Below, one piece after another: positions 10,701 to 22,850 of a stretch of DNA of 64,000 nt (position 1 is its first letter; the number at the start of each line of letters is the position of its first letter). The notes under the pieces were generated by a model. The model searched no databases. It had not been told where the DNA came from and saw only the letters and a program-made list of their open reading frames with translations. The DNA is from Diogma glabrata (taxonomy: Eukaryota; Arthropoda; Insecta; Diptera; Cylindrotomidae). A program made the position numbers and the translations under genes. Location: the NCBI GenBank assembly GCA_963693315.1, contig OY856186.1:377397597-377461596 (forward strand). Reading direction: 5' to 3'.

Positions 10701-11560
10701 AACTGTCTTCACCATGCTAGTCACCTATTCTTTTTACGTACCTGAGCATTGACTTAAGCATGATGTGTTTAAACAAATAATCAAGATTAGTGGTATTAGA
10801 CTCTCCATTATGAGAGCCAGGCTGTCTGAAAGTTCCTTTAAATAAACTAGTTCATATCGGATGCCGGAGTTTCTTCGAAATTGAGTGTACTCTAAAAGTT
10901 TTGACATGGTAAACGTAGTTAAGGAGAATGCAAATAATAACAAATTCAAAACAAAAAACCAAGAGAAGGGCAGGAGACAAGTGTAGCCCAAGTGTCAAAT
11001 ACCGTACCAAGAGGGAATAGAAGAGAGAGGCCCAAGGTTCCTAGAGGTGAAAAGGTATGTTGGTAGGTTGGGTCGGTACTATTTGGTTCTTGCAACATTT
11101 CTTCAAAAGGTTGGCTCTTGTGAATTCTAGGGAGAATAGTCTAGTATGGGAATGGAAAAATGCTTCTTATTTATACCAAAGCGGAGCAAGTGGAAGTTTT
11201 ATCTCCGATTAAGAATGACACTCCTTTACAAGGTTGTGATATTTATCACCAGGAATGCAGGCAAGGCAAGTAGCGGACAAATCACACGTGCTAGTCCAAC
11301 CCCAAAACTCAGTGATATTCGTCAGTAGCATGGGACGTTCTAAGATGCCGAGATAAAAACCAAGGCTAATTTATAACGTAAGAGTGGATGAAATGTCTAA
11401 AACATCCTTTTTGGCTACTGATTTTGTAAGAATAAGGTTGAAATCCATTCAAGCATAGTAAAAATGTCTAGTAGCATCTCGGCTATCATGGAAAAACAGA
11501 GCAAATTTTATTTAGGTAAACAGCCGAGCATTCTCTTCCTAACGATACCTGATGGAGGAT
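10700..11560. other. Moderate-GC stretch, possible unrecognised TE relic
   Basis: Composition is visibly richer in G/C than the neighbourhood (GAGAAGGGCAGGAGACAAGT near 10962). Short open stretches occur on both strands (60-85 codons), but I could not match any of them to a family. A decayed transposon or an old gene fragment would both fit. Confidence 0.3.
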
Positions 11561-12442
11561 GTAGCTAGGGTATCCAAATTACTGAATTTTGCAAGTACCC
11601 GGGTAGTCGAGTATTTAATTTCTGAAATACTCGGGTTACCCGGGTACCCGGGAGTTTGAAAAAGTAGTAAAATAAATCTAGAAAAGTTAGAGTATGATGG
11701 GGGTGCAGTCGTGTAGGGTTAACATATTCAAGTTTCTTTTGTTAATTAGCTCTTATGAAGCCACTTTTAATAAATTGAAGCTACTTTAATGCAAAAATTG
11801 ATGTAGGAAATTTTTTTTTTATAAATAACTGAATATAAACTAGGACAGATACTAGAAAATTCAATACCAATGTTTTTTACACTGGCAATGGCTTTACATA
11901 GCAAATGCCATAACCTCTTTTTAAAATATGTTTTTTTTTCACGTAAAGAAGCTATTAAAAAATTTCACCAATGGCCTATCATCAATAGCAATATTTTCAA
12001 TTTCTTAAGATCGGTAAATTAAAGAAATGTTATCATTGGTAATTTATTATTCTATTTTTCATACAAATTTGAGCTACCGTTAGCAGGTTCTTGTGAGGGA
12101 AGAGTTCTGATCAACGATAATTACATAGGCAGTTTTGTTTATCCGCATGTTCTCCATGATCATTTTTAACATTCCGTTCAATATCCTTACAGATTAGGTA
12201 TTGACTATTGCCTTACAATATCAGACACACAAGTATAAGATTTTGGTTATAAGGAATAAAATTTAGCTTATCCCAAACGCTGTTCACTTTACTTAAATTC
12301 AAGCTTAATGATCTTTTAATTGCTTTTTGAAAATTAACATTTTATAGTCAATCAAATTACCCGGGTAGTTATTCGAAATACCCGGGTAGTCGAGTATGTT
12401 GTAAAAATCAAAAATACCTGGGTACTCGATAATCGGCATTGA
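11560..12442 (-). mobile_element. Probable hAT-type relic with CCCGGGTA sub-terminal repeats
   Basis: Both ends carry clustered ACCCGGGTA/CGAGTA words in inverted arrangement (11595-11652 and 12356-12430). The outer right edge, read inward, is CAATGCCGATTATCGAGTAC, resembling CAGTG-type hAT termini. Short minus-strand stretches inside are reminiscent of a hAT protein: a VWDKLNF-like BED zinc-finger start near 12270 and an IAIDDRPLVKFF stretch near 11965, which recalls the D-RP segment of hAT transposases. Frames are broken by many stops and most of the transposase is missing. Target duplication not identified. The transposase similarity is judged by eye and is weak. Confidence 0.4.
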
Positions 12443-13185
12443 ATACTCAAGATGTAGCAAACCTACAAAAAGCTCAAGTAAAGATGTGTATCATGTCATT
12501 GTCAGCTGTGTTGGCTAGGATATTCACTACAGAATAATCTAAGCTCACGTTAATGCTCATGTGAAAGACCTTGGTAAACAACGAAGCAAAGATAATAATA
12601 GATTCCAATTAAAGCTCACCTAAAAGTACAAACAAATTTCAATATTTACGTTTTTTAGAATTAAGAACCAGTTTTCTTTATAAACAGAATTCTACCAATA
12701 AGTACATACGGGTGGTATTGGTCAACATTGCTTTATATAGGCACCAATTATACAACCAAAGCAGCGGGCTTAGTGAGGAAGGCCAACTCGCTAAACGAAG
12801 TGAATTCTTCATCGATAAGTGTGGCGGAAAGGCTCACAACAATTTATGGTTGTTATGTAATTTTTTGTTTTAATTTTCAATAAGAGAAAAATTTTCGTTT
12901 AAAATTCAAGATGGAATCTACTTGAAGTTAATCTAAAGGATAACATACAGCAAGCCCTACAAACATTTTGTGCATGGTGCACGATTCTATGAACATTTTG
13001 TGCACTTTTTTATTTAATAATTACTTCACCACAATTTTAAATTGTGAGAAGTAATGCAATCTATCGTAAAAAAAAAATCTTACATACCCCAAATTTTGTT
13101 TTTTCTTTTGTTTTGGACCATCCTTTATCTAAATAGCCAATAAAAATTTTGGTGTACGTCTGTATGTGCGTGGGTGGGTTGGTGT
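12443..13185. other. Non-coding stretch before the 630-bp array
   Basis: AT-rich with an isolated GT-rich patch at 13165-13200 (TGGGTGGGTTGGTGTGTGGG). The GT-rich part probably already belongs to the degenerate left edge of the following repeat family. No gene seen. Confidence 0.4.
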
Positions 13186-13189
13186 GTGG

Positions 13190-15810
13190 GTGTGTGTGTT
13201 GGTGACCTTTCTGCATAGGATCTTGATGAAACTTTGGAAAATGATACAGGTTCACTTGAAAATACAGGTTCACTTGAAAATTCATTTCAAATTTGGACAA
13301 AATGGCAGGGGGGTCTCCCGATCACCTCTAAGTTCAAATCTTGAATGACTTCTGATTTCGGACTATGATCTTATTGAAACTTAGTATATAAGGTTTAATG
13401 CAGTTTTCAATATTTCGACATACCAACTTCCGGTTTGTCACTTCCGGTTAAAAAATTTTTTTCCAGGTGTTTATCCCTACTGTAGCCTACAATTACCGAT
13501 CGATTTTCATGAAACGTTGGTAAAAGCTTTCAAATAACATGAGAAAGATTTTATTAGCTTTTGGAGTACACTGGATGAAGGGTTTGGGGGTCCACCATAC
13601 AACAGGTGGTTTTTCCTACAAAGTTTTAATGTTTGTTGGGAGCATAAAACATTCATTCTTGAATGAATTTTGATGACACTTTGGAAAAAGATGCAAACAT
13701 GTATGGCAAGGAACTGATTAGTTTTTGAGCGATAGTGAACAAAATGGTGGGGGCTTCCTGGAGCACCTGTTTTTTGAAAGCTCTATAGCATCTGTACCTG
13801 ATAATTTAATTAGATGAAACTTGGGACAAGAGCATTCAGTACGGTTTACAATAGTTCTGCATCCCAACTTCCGGTTTTTTACTTCTGGGAAAAACATTTT
13901 TTTGTACTTTTTTGAAGTTTTTTCAGTGTGTTCATGCACACTACAGCCTAAAATAATGAAATTATTATGATGAAACTTAAGAAAAAGGTTGCAATTAGTA
14001 TGAGAAGATAATTATCATCTTTTGGGACATATTGATTAAGGGGGGGTGGGGGTCTACCATACAAATGCTGACTTTTCACACTTTGTTTCTTAATTTTATT
14101 GGGAGCATACAGACTTCATTCATTAATCAATCCTAACGACACTTTGAAAACGGATGAAAACTTAAGTAACAAAAAACTGATTAGTTTTTGGATAATACTG
14201 GAATAAGTGGTGGGGGTCCTCCCGAACACCTGTTTAATGTGTCACACTCTTTTCAATGTTTGTTGGGAGCACACAGCATTCGTTCGTGAATGAATTTTGA
14301 TGACACTTTGGAAAAAGATGCAAACATGTATGGCAAGGAACTGATTAGTTTTTGAGCGATAGTGAACAAAATGGTGGGGGGTTTGTTGTTTGTCGTTGTC
14401 AAACACCTGTTTTTTTTAAAGCTCAATAAGATTTGTACCTGATAATCGAATGGGATGAAACTTGATACATGAGCACTTAGTATAGTACGGTTCACAACAG
14501 TTCTGCGTCCCAACTTCCGGTTTTTCACTTCCGGTAAAAATTTTTTTTTGTACTTTTTTGAATTTTTTTCAGTGTCTTTATGCACACTACAGCCAACAAT
14601 AATAAAGTGATTATGATGAAACTTATAGAGAAGGGTTGAATTAGTGTGAAAAGGTTAGTACCATCTTTTGGGACACATTGATCAAAGTGGCGGGGGTTCT
14701 ACCATACAACTGCTGACTTTTCACACTTTGTTTTTAAAGATTGTTGGGAGCATACAGACTTCATTCATTAATCAATTCTAATGACACTTTTGAAAAAGAT
14801 GGAGACTTAAATGACAAAGAACTGATTAGTTTTTGGACAGTATTAGGATAAGTGGTACGGGGCCTCCTGAACACCTGTTTACTGTGTCATCATTTTTTCA
14901 ATGTTTATTGGGAGCACACAGCATTCGTTCGTGAATTAATTTTGATGAAACTTTGGAAAAAGATGCAAACATGTATGGCAAAGAACTGATTAGTTTTTGA
15001 GCAATAGTTAACAAAGTGGGAGGGGGGGGAGGGGTGTCCCAAACACCTGTTTTTTTGAAAGCTCTATAACATCTGTACCTGATAATCAAATTGGATGAAA
15101 CTTGGTACACAAGCATTTAGTATGGTTTAAAAACAGTTCTGCATCCCAGCTTCCGGTTTTTTACTTCTGGGAAAAAATTTTTTTTTTAATTGTTGGAAGT
15201 TTTTTCAGTGTCTTTATGCACACTACAGCCTGCAATAATGAAGTGATTATGATGAAACTTATAAAAATGGTTCCAATTAGTGTAAGAAGATAATTATCAT
15301 CTTTTAGAACACATTGATCAAAGTGGCGGGGGGTCTACCATACAACTGCTGACTTTTCACACTTTGTTTTTAAAGTTTGTTGGGAGCATACAGACTTCAT
15401 TCATTAATCAATTTTAATGACACTTTGAAAAAAGATGAAAACTTTAATGACAAAGAATTGATTAGCTTTTGGACAATATTGTGATAAGTGGTGGGGGTCC
15501 TCCCGAACACCTGTTTATTGGTTCAATGTTTGTCGGAAGCATACAACATTCGTTCGTTAAGTAATTTTGATGACACTTCGCAAAAAGATGCAAACATGTG
15601 TAGCTAGGAATCTGATTAGTTTTTTAGCGATAGTGAACAAAGTGGTAGGAGGTCCTCCGAACACCTGTTATTTTGGAAGCTCAATAACTTCTGTACTTGA
15701 CAATCGAAATGGATGAATCTTGGTACATACACATTTAGTACGGCTTACACCAGTTCTGGGTCCTAACTTCCGGTTTGTCACTTACGGTTAAATTTTTCTT
15801 TTTTACTGTT
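13190..15810 (+). repeat. Tandem array of ~630-bp complex units
   Basis: Recurring anchors beginning TGTTTGTTGGGAGCA lie at 13630, 14257, 14902 and 15527, spacings of 627, 645 and 625 bp. Each unit has an A block (TTTTGATGACACTTTGGAAA ... CTGATTAGTTTTTGAGCGAT ... ACACCTGTTT), a middle with CCCAACTTCCGGTTTTT, a TGCACACTACAGCC segment and ACCATACAACTGCTGACTTT, then a B block starting TGGGAGCATACAGACTTCAT that is a diverged copy of A. So each unit contains two related ~160-bp blocks, a higher-order arrangement. A more diverged partial unit is at 13190-13630. No protein frame is conserved across units; the open frames of 60-110 codons on either strand are incidental. Confidence 0.88.
13246..13281 (+). 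repeat. 18-bp tandem duplicate
   Basis: ACAGGTTCACTTGAAAAT occurs twice head to tail at the degenerate left edge of the 630-bp array. It looks like a local slippage product. Confidence 0.85.
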
Positions 15811-16412
15811 GCTCGTACAACAGAATTTATGTTTGTTGGGATACTACTGCTTTCTTTAATATTTTTATTATTAGAACTACGAAGTCTATAACATTGGTCA
15901 GCTTTTAGTTAAGGTATTTGATGGATATTAGCTCATTATATATCCAGAACACTATGTTTCCAGAGCTGTGGTGAAGTCAGCCTATGCATCAGCGTCGCAA
16001 TATTTTTTAAGTTGTTTTTAAATATTCTAGAGCATATTTTAAATTTAGTTGGAGTTGTAAACATGCGTATAGAAAATGTGGCCAAAACTTTCAGGCATAA
16101 TTATATTAATATTTGATGTATGATTTTTATGACTTGGATCTTCTAATACGTAATGAATTTTTCTAGACTAATATTTTTGGTAACTTTATTATGACAAATA
16201 AAGATTGCGGTCGTATTTTCAAGTTCTAAAATGAAAATGTAAGTGCGCGATTCCATTTGTAAATGAAGCATCCGTTTTTTCACCATTTTTTTAATGAAAC
16301 AATTTGCATGAAAAAATCAGAATTCAAAAACTTTAAATATTTTGCTTGAATATAAAAAATATTAGATTTACACAATTTTCTAAATATTATAAAAAAATAA
16401 ATTTAAATATCA
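15811..16412. other. AT-rich non-coding stretch
   Basis: No coding or repeat termini recognised. Confidence 0.4.
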
Positions 16413-16613
16413 GTAAACCAACATGAAAAATGATAAACAAAAAATATTAAAAAATATATTAATTTTTTTGAATAACTAAAACTAATTATTCAAAATGCCC
16501 ATTTGTTATTTGTAAACCAACATGAAAAATGATAAACAAAAAATATTAAAAAAATATATTAATTTTTTTGAATAACTAAAACTAATTATTCAAAGGGCCC
16601 ATTTGTTATTTGT
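16413..16613 (+). repeat. ~99-bp tandem duplication
   Basis: Two head-to-tail copies starting GTAAACCAACATGAAAAATG (16413 and 16512) differ by one extra A and an AT/GG change before GCCCATTTGTTATTTGT. The near-identity shows a recent duplication. Confidence 0.9.
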
Positions 16614-17023
16614 GCATGTTTTTATAACCTTTAACTAAAAAATTACTGTTGCACATAATAAAACATAATAAAATATAATTTATCATTTTATTACTATACG
16701 ATACGATAAAATTCATAAATTTCGTTCGCGCAAGCACATATGTGATCAGGAGTTTTACGACATGTGTACGGTATGGTGCACTGTAATGAATAGCTGGGCC
16801 CACTGGAAATACCAATGGATCAGTAGAGGCAGGCACCTAGCAAGGATAATAACCCTGAATTCGCTTCAGCATGTGGGTTTGAGGAAGTCTAATTGCCACC
16901 CTAGCACAAATTTACAGTGTGCGTGTATAACTTAACCGAAAACGGATCAAAGATAACAAATAAATAATGATGGAAGAATAGATTTTGGCGACCCGTCGAC
17001 GAAGAAGCCGCGACCGTCACGAA
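16614..17023 (+). mobile_element. Possible BEL-like LTR end and primer-binding site (tentative)
   Basis: A moderately GC-containing stretch carries AATAAATAA near 16960 (a possible polyadenylation signal) and ends in GATTTTGGCGACCCGTCGACG at 16981-17001. TGGCGACC directly after an LTR is the start of the tRNA-Arg-type primer-binding site used by several BEL/Pao elements, and CGACCGTCAC recurs 30 bp on. I could not define the other LTR edge or a second LTR, so this may be coincidence. Confidence 0.3.
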
Positions 17024-17215
17024 CACCCCATTATTATATTTTATTCAGTAACGACACATAGTATACAAACCATATGTGTACAAAACGAATATAAGCAAAT
17101 TTATATCTAAGCTCACCCCATTATATTTAGTAAAGACACATATTATACAAACCTTATGTGTACAAAACAAATGTAAGAAAATAAATATATAAACTCACCC
17201 CATTATTGATGATCT
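17024..17215 (+). repeat. ~90-bp tandem repeat (two copies plus a partial third)
   Basis: CACCCCATTAT begins at 17024, 17114 and 17206. The first two units share GACACATA.TATACAAACC.TATGTGTACAAAAC with a few substitutions. Tandem repeats just downstream of a primer-binding site are common in LTR elements, which gives mild support to the preceding call. Confidence 0.8.
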
Positions 17216-17328
17216 GGATCCCACTCCTAGCCTATCATTTCAAGCAACAAATTCCGTTGGTCACTCAATCAAACAAGGACGACATTTCATGTAACAATGA
17301 TATTATAATAAATTGTGATGGCGTCAAT

Positions 17329-17544
17329 TTAACTACTCAAAGATGACTCAAGCCAGGCGAGTTTCTTATAGTCAATGTTGATATATCCGGCCACTTCTTC
17401 GATGATGAACTTTGGTCTTGCACGTCTACTTCGCGTTCTTATTACTGCGATATTTTTATATGAATCGTTTACGCAAGAGTACCTGGTAAATATTCTACCA
17501 ACTTTTGATCTAATATCAACTATTATAACTTTGCAGACGAACAT
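17329..17544 (-). pseudogene. Short open stretch, possibly BEL/Pao C-terminal (DUF5641-like) relic
   Basis: 71 open codons on the minus strand. VIIVD..., KVGRI and IAVIRTRSRRARP in that order are reminiscent of the last domain of BEL/Pao polyproteins (a V-LVD ... W-LGRV ... VRVV-VRT ... RP pattern). It is short, without flanking domain support, and lies on the strand opposite to the tentative primer-binding site. It could equally be chance. Confidence 0.25.
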
Positions 17545-17559
17545 CTAACTAAAGAAAGT

Positions 17560-20500
17560 TATCGAAATTTATTAGATCCGATAGATACGTGTAATAGAGG
17601 ACTTGTCGTGACCTAGACTGCGTTTGGTACAACAAACGTTTGGTCTCGTAATCCTAATATATTTTCTTCTCAGTTGTTTTTATATTTCAACCTCCGTTAG
17701 CTTGTTGAAATTTATTTTATTATACAAGTTATTGCGTCTGATAGTTCTGCTACTAAATTTACGGATGGAATAAAACTTTTTGAAATATTGTGAAGATTTC
17801 ACCTGATTCAGTATGTTTTCCTTGATTTCCATCAGCTATCATCCACATTTAATCACGAACAGAGTACCAAATTACACCAATGTATATAGTTGCAATTCGG
17901 GGTTGGTTGATTACATGAAACCGTTCATAATAGTGATAATTAACTCGAAGACTTTTAAAGGTTACGTTGTATGACACCGGATGTTTTATTGAACAGAAAC
18001 CGTCACTCTACTTTTCATCCCAGCCAAATCCATCCACTAATCAAATGGAACATTATATTTTGTTATCTAAATCAAATCTTTTCATATATTTTTTTTTATT
18101 ATTCTATTAATCCACGATTTTGTAGTTTAACTGTTTCTCTTATTAAACTTCCCTAAATATTAAGCAACATACACAATCTATCACATATATAATAAGGTAA
18201 TAAATATCACTAAGTAAATTTTGTTGGTTGATATCAATTAGTTATTAAATCGATAACAAAACCAAACAAGACAAAAATTACTTTAGCTACCCCATCGTAT
18301 ATAGAATAAACTGTACATTTCAAGAAATATAATCAAAAATCAAAAAAAAAATGACACGACTGCCATCAATATTTTTCTTTTTCTTTTTTTTTTACAAGCT
18401 ATAATTTTGATTCTGTAATATTTTTTTTTATATAATTTTGATAAACGGCACAAATTGCACCAACATAAAATTTTTCTTTTGTTCTTTGTTTTTCAATTTC
18501 GATCTCGTTGATAAAGAAACCTTTTGAATATTTAATGTTATTCACTTGGACTAGCCGAACAAAAAGTTCACATAATTAAACTTGGGATAATAAAATTTTC
18601 TAAATACATTAAACAAAAATGTTCAAATAATAACCTTATTGGTTTGAGTAGTCCATAATAACTTTCAACCGAATTCAATTAAATTATTCATCCCAACTCA
18701 CTCACAAATTTTTAATCCCAACTTTTTAATGACCACTATCACAAGGTAAAAAATGACAACTCACTATTTCATCGGTGTGATTCTCAAATTTATAATTATG
18801 AAAAACATCGAAAATGATGCGTTCGCAATCTATGTTATAATAATAGTGAATAATATGGTTGGGTGAAAATGTAGAAATCACAGTCGCAACTGATAAAACA
18901 TCCTCATAACAGCACATCATGTGCATGACATGTATAAGGCACAATTTTTTGGATGGGGATTTTGTAACATAAATTATTCAACATTTCTGATCTTTTCGAA
19001 GATTGTTTTATGGGAAGTAACAGATAGTATAACAGTAATAAGTTGTAGTAAGGCATGCAAATTCAGCTGTCCAATTACCGTTAAAAAAGTGCATAGATTC
19101 TATTTAGCGACTCCTTTTGGTGTATCAAGATATATCCAGATTAATTGTAAAAGTACGAAAACTTTTAAACGGATTTGAATAGCCCGTAAACTGAAGTAAA
19201 TATACTAAAGTAGTAATAATTTATAATAAAAACATCACAAGGAGCAAACGATTAAATTTGAAAATTCCAAGTTTGCAAACACAATGGCACCAAACCAATG
19301 CCCCATAGACTCATCAGTTTCACATTGTTTATATTGAAAACAAAAAAAATGTTTTAAAATAGTCACCACGCAAGAACGTAAGTTTAAGCAAAGACAACGC
19401 TGTTCGACTTCATGAGAGAAATGAAACAACGTAGAGTGGCCAGGAAAAAGTTGCTTTTTGATATAAGGAGGTGCCTTTGATAGCACTTTGCACGGAATGT
19501 TTAGGAATTATTTAATTGCGAAAAATTTTGACAGCACATTGCATTGCAAAATGCTTTGGAGAAAGGACAGTCATCTTCCTTTATCTGAAAATGAGAGTAA
19601 TAATGACATGTTCTTCCTATTAGGATCAGATTTATGCCTTTTGCGATCAAAACCATAACCAGGAAAACTATCTTAAACATTTCAAAGAAAAAGATCATCA
19701 ATTTCGATGGTCGAGAGAGACTCACCAAATGGAATCTTTGCTTTAACTACTTAAATATGAAAAGCTTAACCTTCTTAGTTGGAACAGCACAACCAGACAT
19801 TGGTATTGTAGCAGTTGTATTTAAGTCGAGAATAAAAAACTCTTAACTACAAAAATTAACCTGCTAAACAATGTTTGATGCTATATGAATACAAATACAA
19901 ATAAATTACAAAAATATTATAAATATAAGTCCAATAACAACTCGTCGTTAATTTACAAACAGTTTTTTTTCATAACATATTAGAGCATCATTGTTACCTA
20001 CATATTTTACCGACACAATACAACAGTCTCTGATGTATAAATAATCGTCTTTAAAGAGTGTACCTTGGCCATTTTGCCAATCACTACCTCCTCTAAAGAC
20101 CAACTTTTGAGTCATGCAGATGGTGACCACCTAGTTTCATCCTTGTTCCTATTCTGAACGTTCCACGACAGGGATTCAATTATTCTCAGCGTAGATTTTG
20201 AATTAATCAAATTGTTTAATTAAAAAAAAACAGTGATGGTTCTAAGTTGAATTTGGAAACACTTGGAATACTGAAAGATACTCTGGGACACTCCAGGACA
20301 ATGCAAATTATGAAAAAATAGTAAAGGCTCTTTTATTATGCATTGAACTCTGTTTATATTCAGTAGTTTCTATTAGAGAAAAGTTTTGCGTGCTCCAACT
20401 AAACAATTACCAGAGAGTAAATAGTTGAGATGCAATAATAATTTTTCTTGGTCGTTGTACAACATTATGTTATCATAATACTAATCAAATATAATCCTTC

Positions 20501-21900
20501 GAGTTTCATATGACTAAGAATCAAAGCTGTTTTTGACATAAAAATTTGAAATTCATTAGATTAATCGATTGTTTGTGAGCGAAATACAACCAAAACAATT
20601 TAAAAATAATTTATTACTATTAAAGCATAAACCACTGCAACGCAATATCAATTGAATCAATAATTAAGTTATATAACTAATAACTCGAAAAAAAATTAAT
20701 AAAATTTTAAATCAATTACAATTATTACAAATCATTGCTTCAAATTTTCAATCTATAAAAAATTCTTTCACGAAACGCAACTAAATATCATTTGTCCCAA
20801 TTATAATTTTTATTATGAAGACGTTTGACATTATTTCTATACATTCTCGTATTTCTTTTATATCAATATTTTTATTATCATTTATTATATGTAAATTATT
20901 TTTTAATTGAATATTTATTTCATTATTTATAGTTATTTGAACATTTATGTAAACAAAGTATTAAATCAGCTGGTTACAGCGATGAGCAAATAGAATGAAA
21001 GAATTCGTTTAATTAAATAATAAACAAAATTGTTATTGACGGATAATTACTTAATTTTTGTTTGGTTTAGAAAACTGATAGACAGGGAAAAATATTGACC
21101 GTGTGCTATCCTGATGTGCGTTTTTGATTAAAGTGAAGTCACATATTCAAATAAAGTTTTTATGCAATAGCGGTATGGCGACGATTGCAGTCTATTCTTT
21201 TTATTTCTTTACGTCTTCTCACTATACCACATCAAATCGTCCATCATTAGTTTTATTTTTTCTTCTGTGTCAAACCTTCGTTTTTGTTTTTCTAAATTTT
21301 AAACAAAATCATTATATCTCTGTTTTCTTTTCTGTCTATTTTCTTTTTCTTTTTGTTTTCGTTGAAAGAAAATTAATTAAATTTCCGTCAACAAAAACAA
21401 TAAATGATAATAATTAACATTAAAATAATTGTGAAATTGTTTAGTTAATTATCTAACATATATCATTGTGACAAAATAATAATGGACGTATTTACGCTTA
21501 TCTTTAGGTGACAATCTTTTAATGTTCTGATGTTCTATTTCTTCCTTTAGTTTTATTTTTTTTTTGTTCTTGTAGGTTTTGTACAATTTTGTTGAGTGAA
21601 TTGTTATTGTAGTTGTTTGATTAAAATCGTAAGTATGGAGATATAAAATTTTTTGTTATTATGACATTTAAATACATTAAGGTTATTGTGGGTCGAAAAA
21701 AGGTTTAAAGAAATTTAAAGTTTTAAGATAAAGTGTTTTGTTACGAGCTTAAATTTATCGTATACGTACTTTTTGGGTTTTGATTTAATTACTTCATAGA
21801 TTTTTTTAGAAGACTATTTTTACGGTTGTGTTGTTTGCTTTGCTACAACGAAATAATTTCTGGCAAAAAATATATAAATATCTTTATGTCGTAATTTAAA
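17560..21900. other. Long AT-rich non-coding stretch
   Basis: I found no domain on either strand. The area 19200-19850 has longer-than-average open stretches on both strands with several Cys and Lys codons (for example minus 19235-19486 and 19501-19728), but none matched a family I know and the frames break repeatedly. Poly-pyrimidine patches occur around 21240-21370. Confidence 0.4.
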
Positions 21901-21920
21901 TGTCGTTTGCAATTTAATTG

Positions 21921-22850
21921 TTTTGGACAAAATTCGGGAGATTTTGCAAGCCAATTGGAATCATACCACCATAATAAGTTATCGAATAAGTTTGGTGCTA
22001 ATAAACCACGTAAGGCTATATCAACAGGATTATTTGGAGACCTAACAAGACGCCATTAATTTCGAGACGTGCTTGTAAATATCATCGACACTCTATTCGC
22101 AACAAATGTATTCCATTTACGTGGTTCATGGCCATGCACCATTGTAGAATCAGTCCATGCTTTGAAGTTTATTTGATATTCCTTTAGCGATTCCTTAACC
22201 AAATTAAATAGTTTTACTAGAAGTTTGCTGCACATAGTTCCAATCATGGAACACAAACTTGCTTAATTGCGGTTACTTTTGATTTTGCTGCAATAATGTT
22301 GCATGTTTTGGTTATTTCATTGCTGATTCTACAATTTATTACAGTTCCGTATTCAGAGGCATCGGAAAATCCATGCAGTTCAATTTCTTTAATTTAATTT
22401 GTCATCAGCCATCTGAATTTGAATTTTGGTAGGCTTTGCTTGATTACGGTACATATCGTGATCTAGCTTGGGCATCATCTTAAGTTAGTTCCAGTGACCA
22501 AAGTCTATGAAAAAATATTTTTATTATTATTATTATTGGTGCAAGCCAACCAATAGGGGCGAACAACTTTGAAGCTTCTGACAAAATACTACGTTTTGTT
22601 AACACAGGTTTTTTCTAACGAAGTCTTAAAGAAAAACACGTCACTCTAAGGATTCCAATGTAATCTGAGAATTTTAATATGAGAATCTGGATCTTATTCT
22701 AAATTTTTTAACTCTCTATCCTCTATCGGGTATAGCATATAGAATTTATTCGTTGTTGGGCGACCATTTTCTAGTTGAAAAGCAGATTCATGAAACCGTT
22801 TTAACAATTTCTGTTAATATTTAATCCGTCTGCAATCACATTCACTCCGG
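21921..22850 (-). pseudogene. BEL/Pao pol: end of RT palm and RNase H (decayed)
   Basis: Continuation of the BEL/Pao polyprotein downstream of the RT block. In order on the minus strand: VDDILTGV (the catalytic Asp pair of the palm, one base out of frame from the preceding RT block), GRPTTNKFYMLYP, then ELHGFSDASEYGT (RNase H start, catalytic Asp) at ~22400, IIAAKSKVTAIKQ, AWTDSTMVHGH and KWNTFVANRVSMI (~22080-22180), and NPVDIALRGLL with WWYDSNWL near 21940. This is the family's usual order: RT, RNase H with TDS and the NPAD-ASRG block. There are several stops and frameshifts and no integrase to the left, so it is non-functional. Microsatellite TTA near 22520 interrupts it. Confidence 0.85.
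22518..22537 (+). repeat. TTA microsatellite inside BEL relic
   Basis: About six TTA/ATT triplets interrupt the RNase H-proximal part of the BEL relic. Confidence 0.8.

Noticed and set aside
13718..15116. Several 72-110-codon minus-strand frames with shared peptides
   Set aside because: They sit at equivalent positions of the 630-bp tandem units but change frame and length between units, so the shared peptides only reflect repeat similarity.
17614..17650. AGACTGCGTTTGGTAC as another end of the 7832-8061 MITE
   Set aside because: Only AGACTGCGTT is shared; the following bases differ and no inverse partner is present.
21124..21417. 97-codon plus-strand frame rich in Phe/Val (possible membrane protein)
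   Set aside because: Made of TTT/TTC-rich low-complexity DNA; hydrophobicity follows from base composition and there is no recognisable family.
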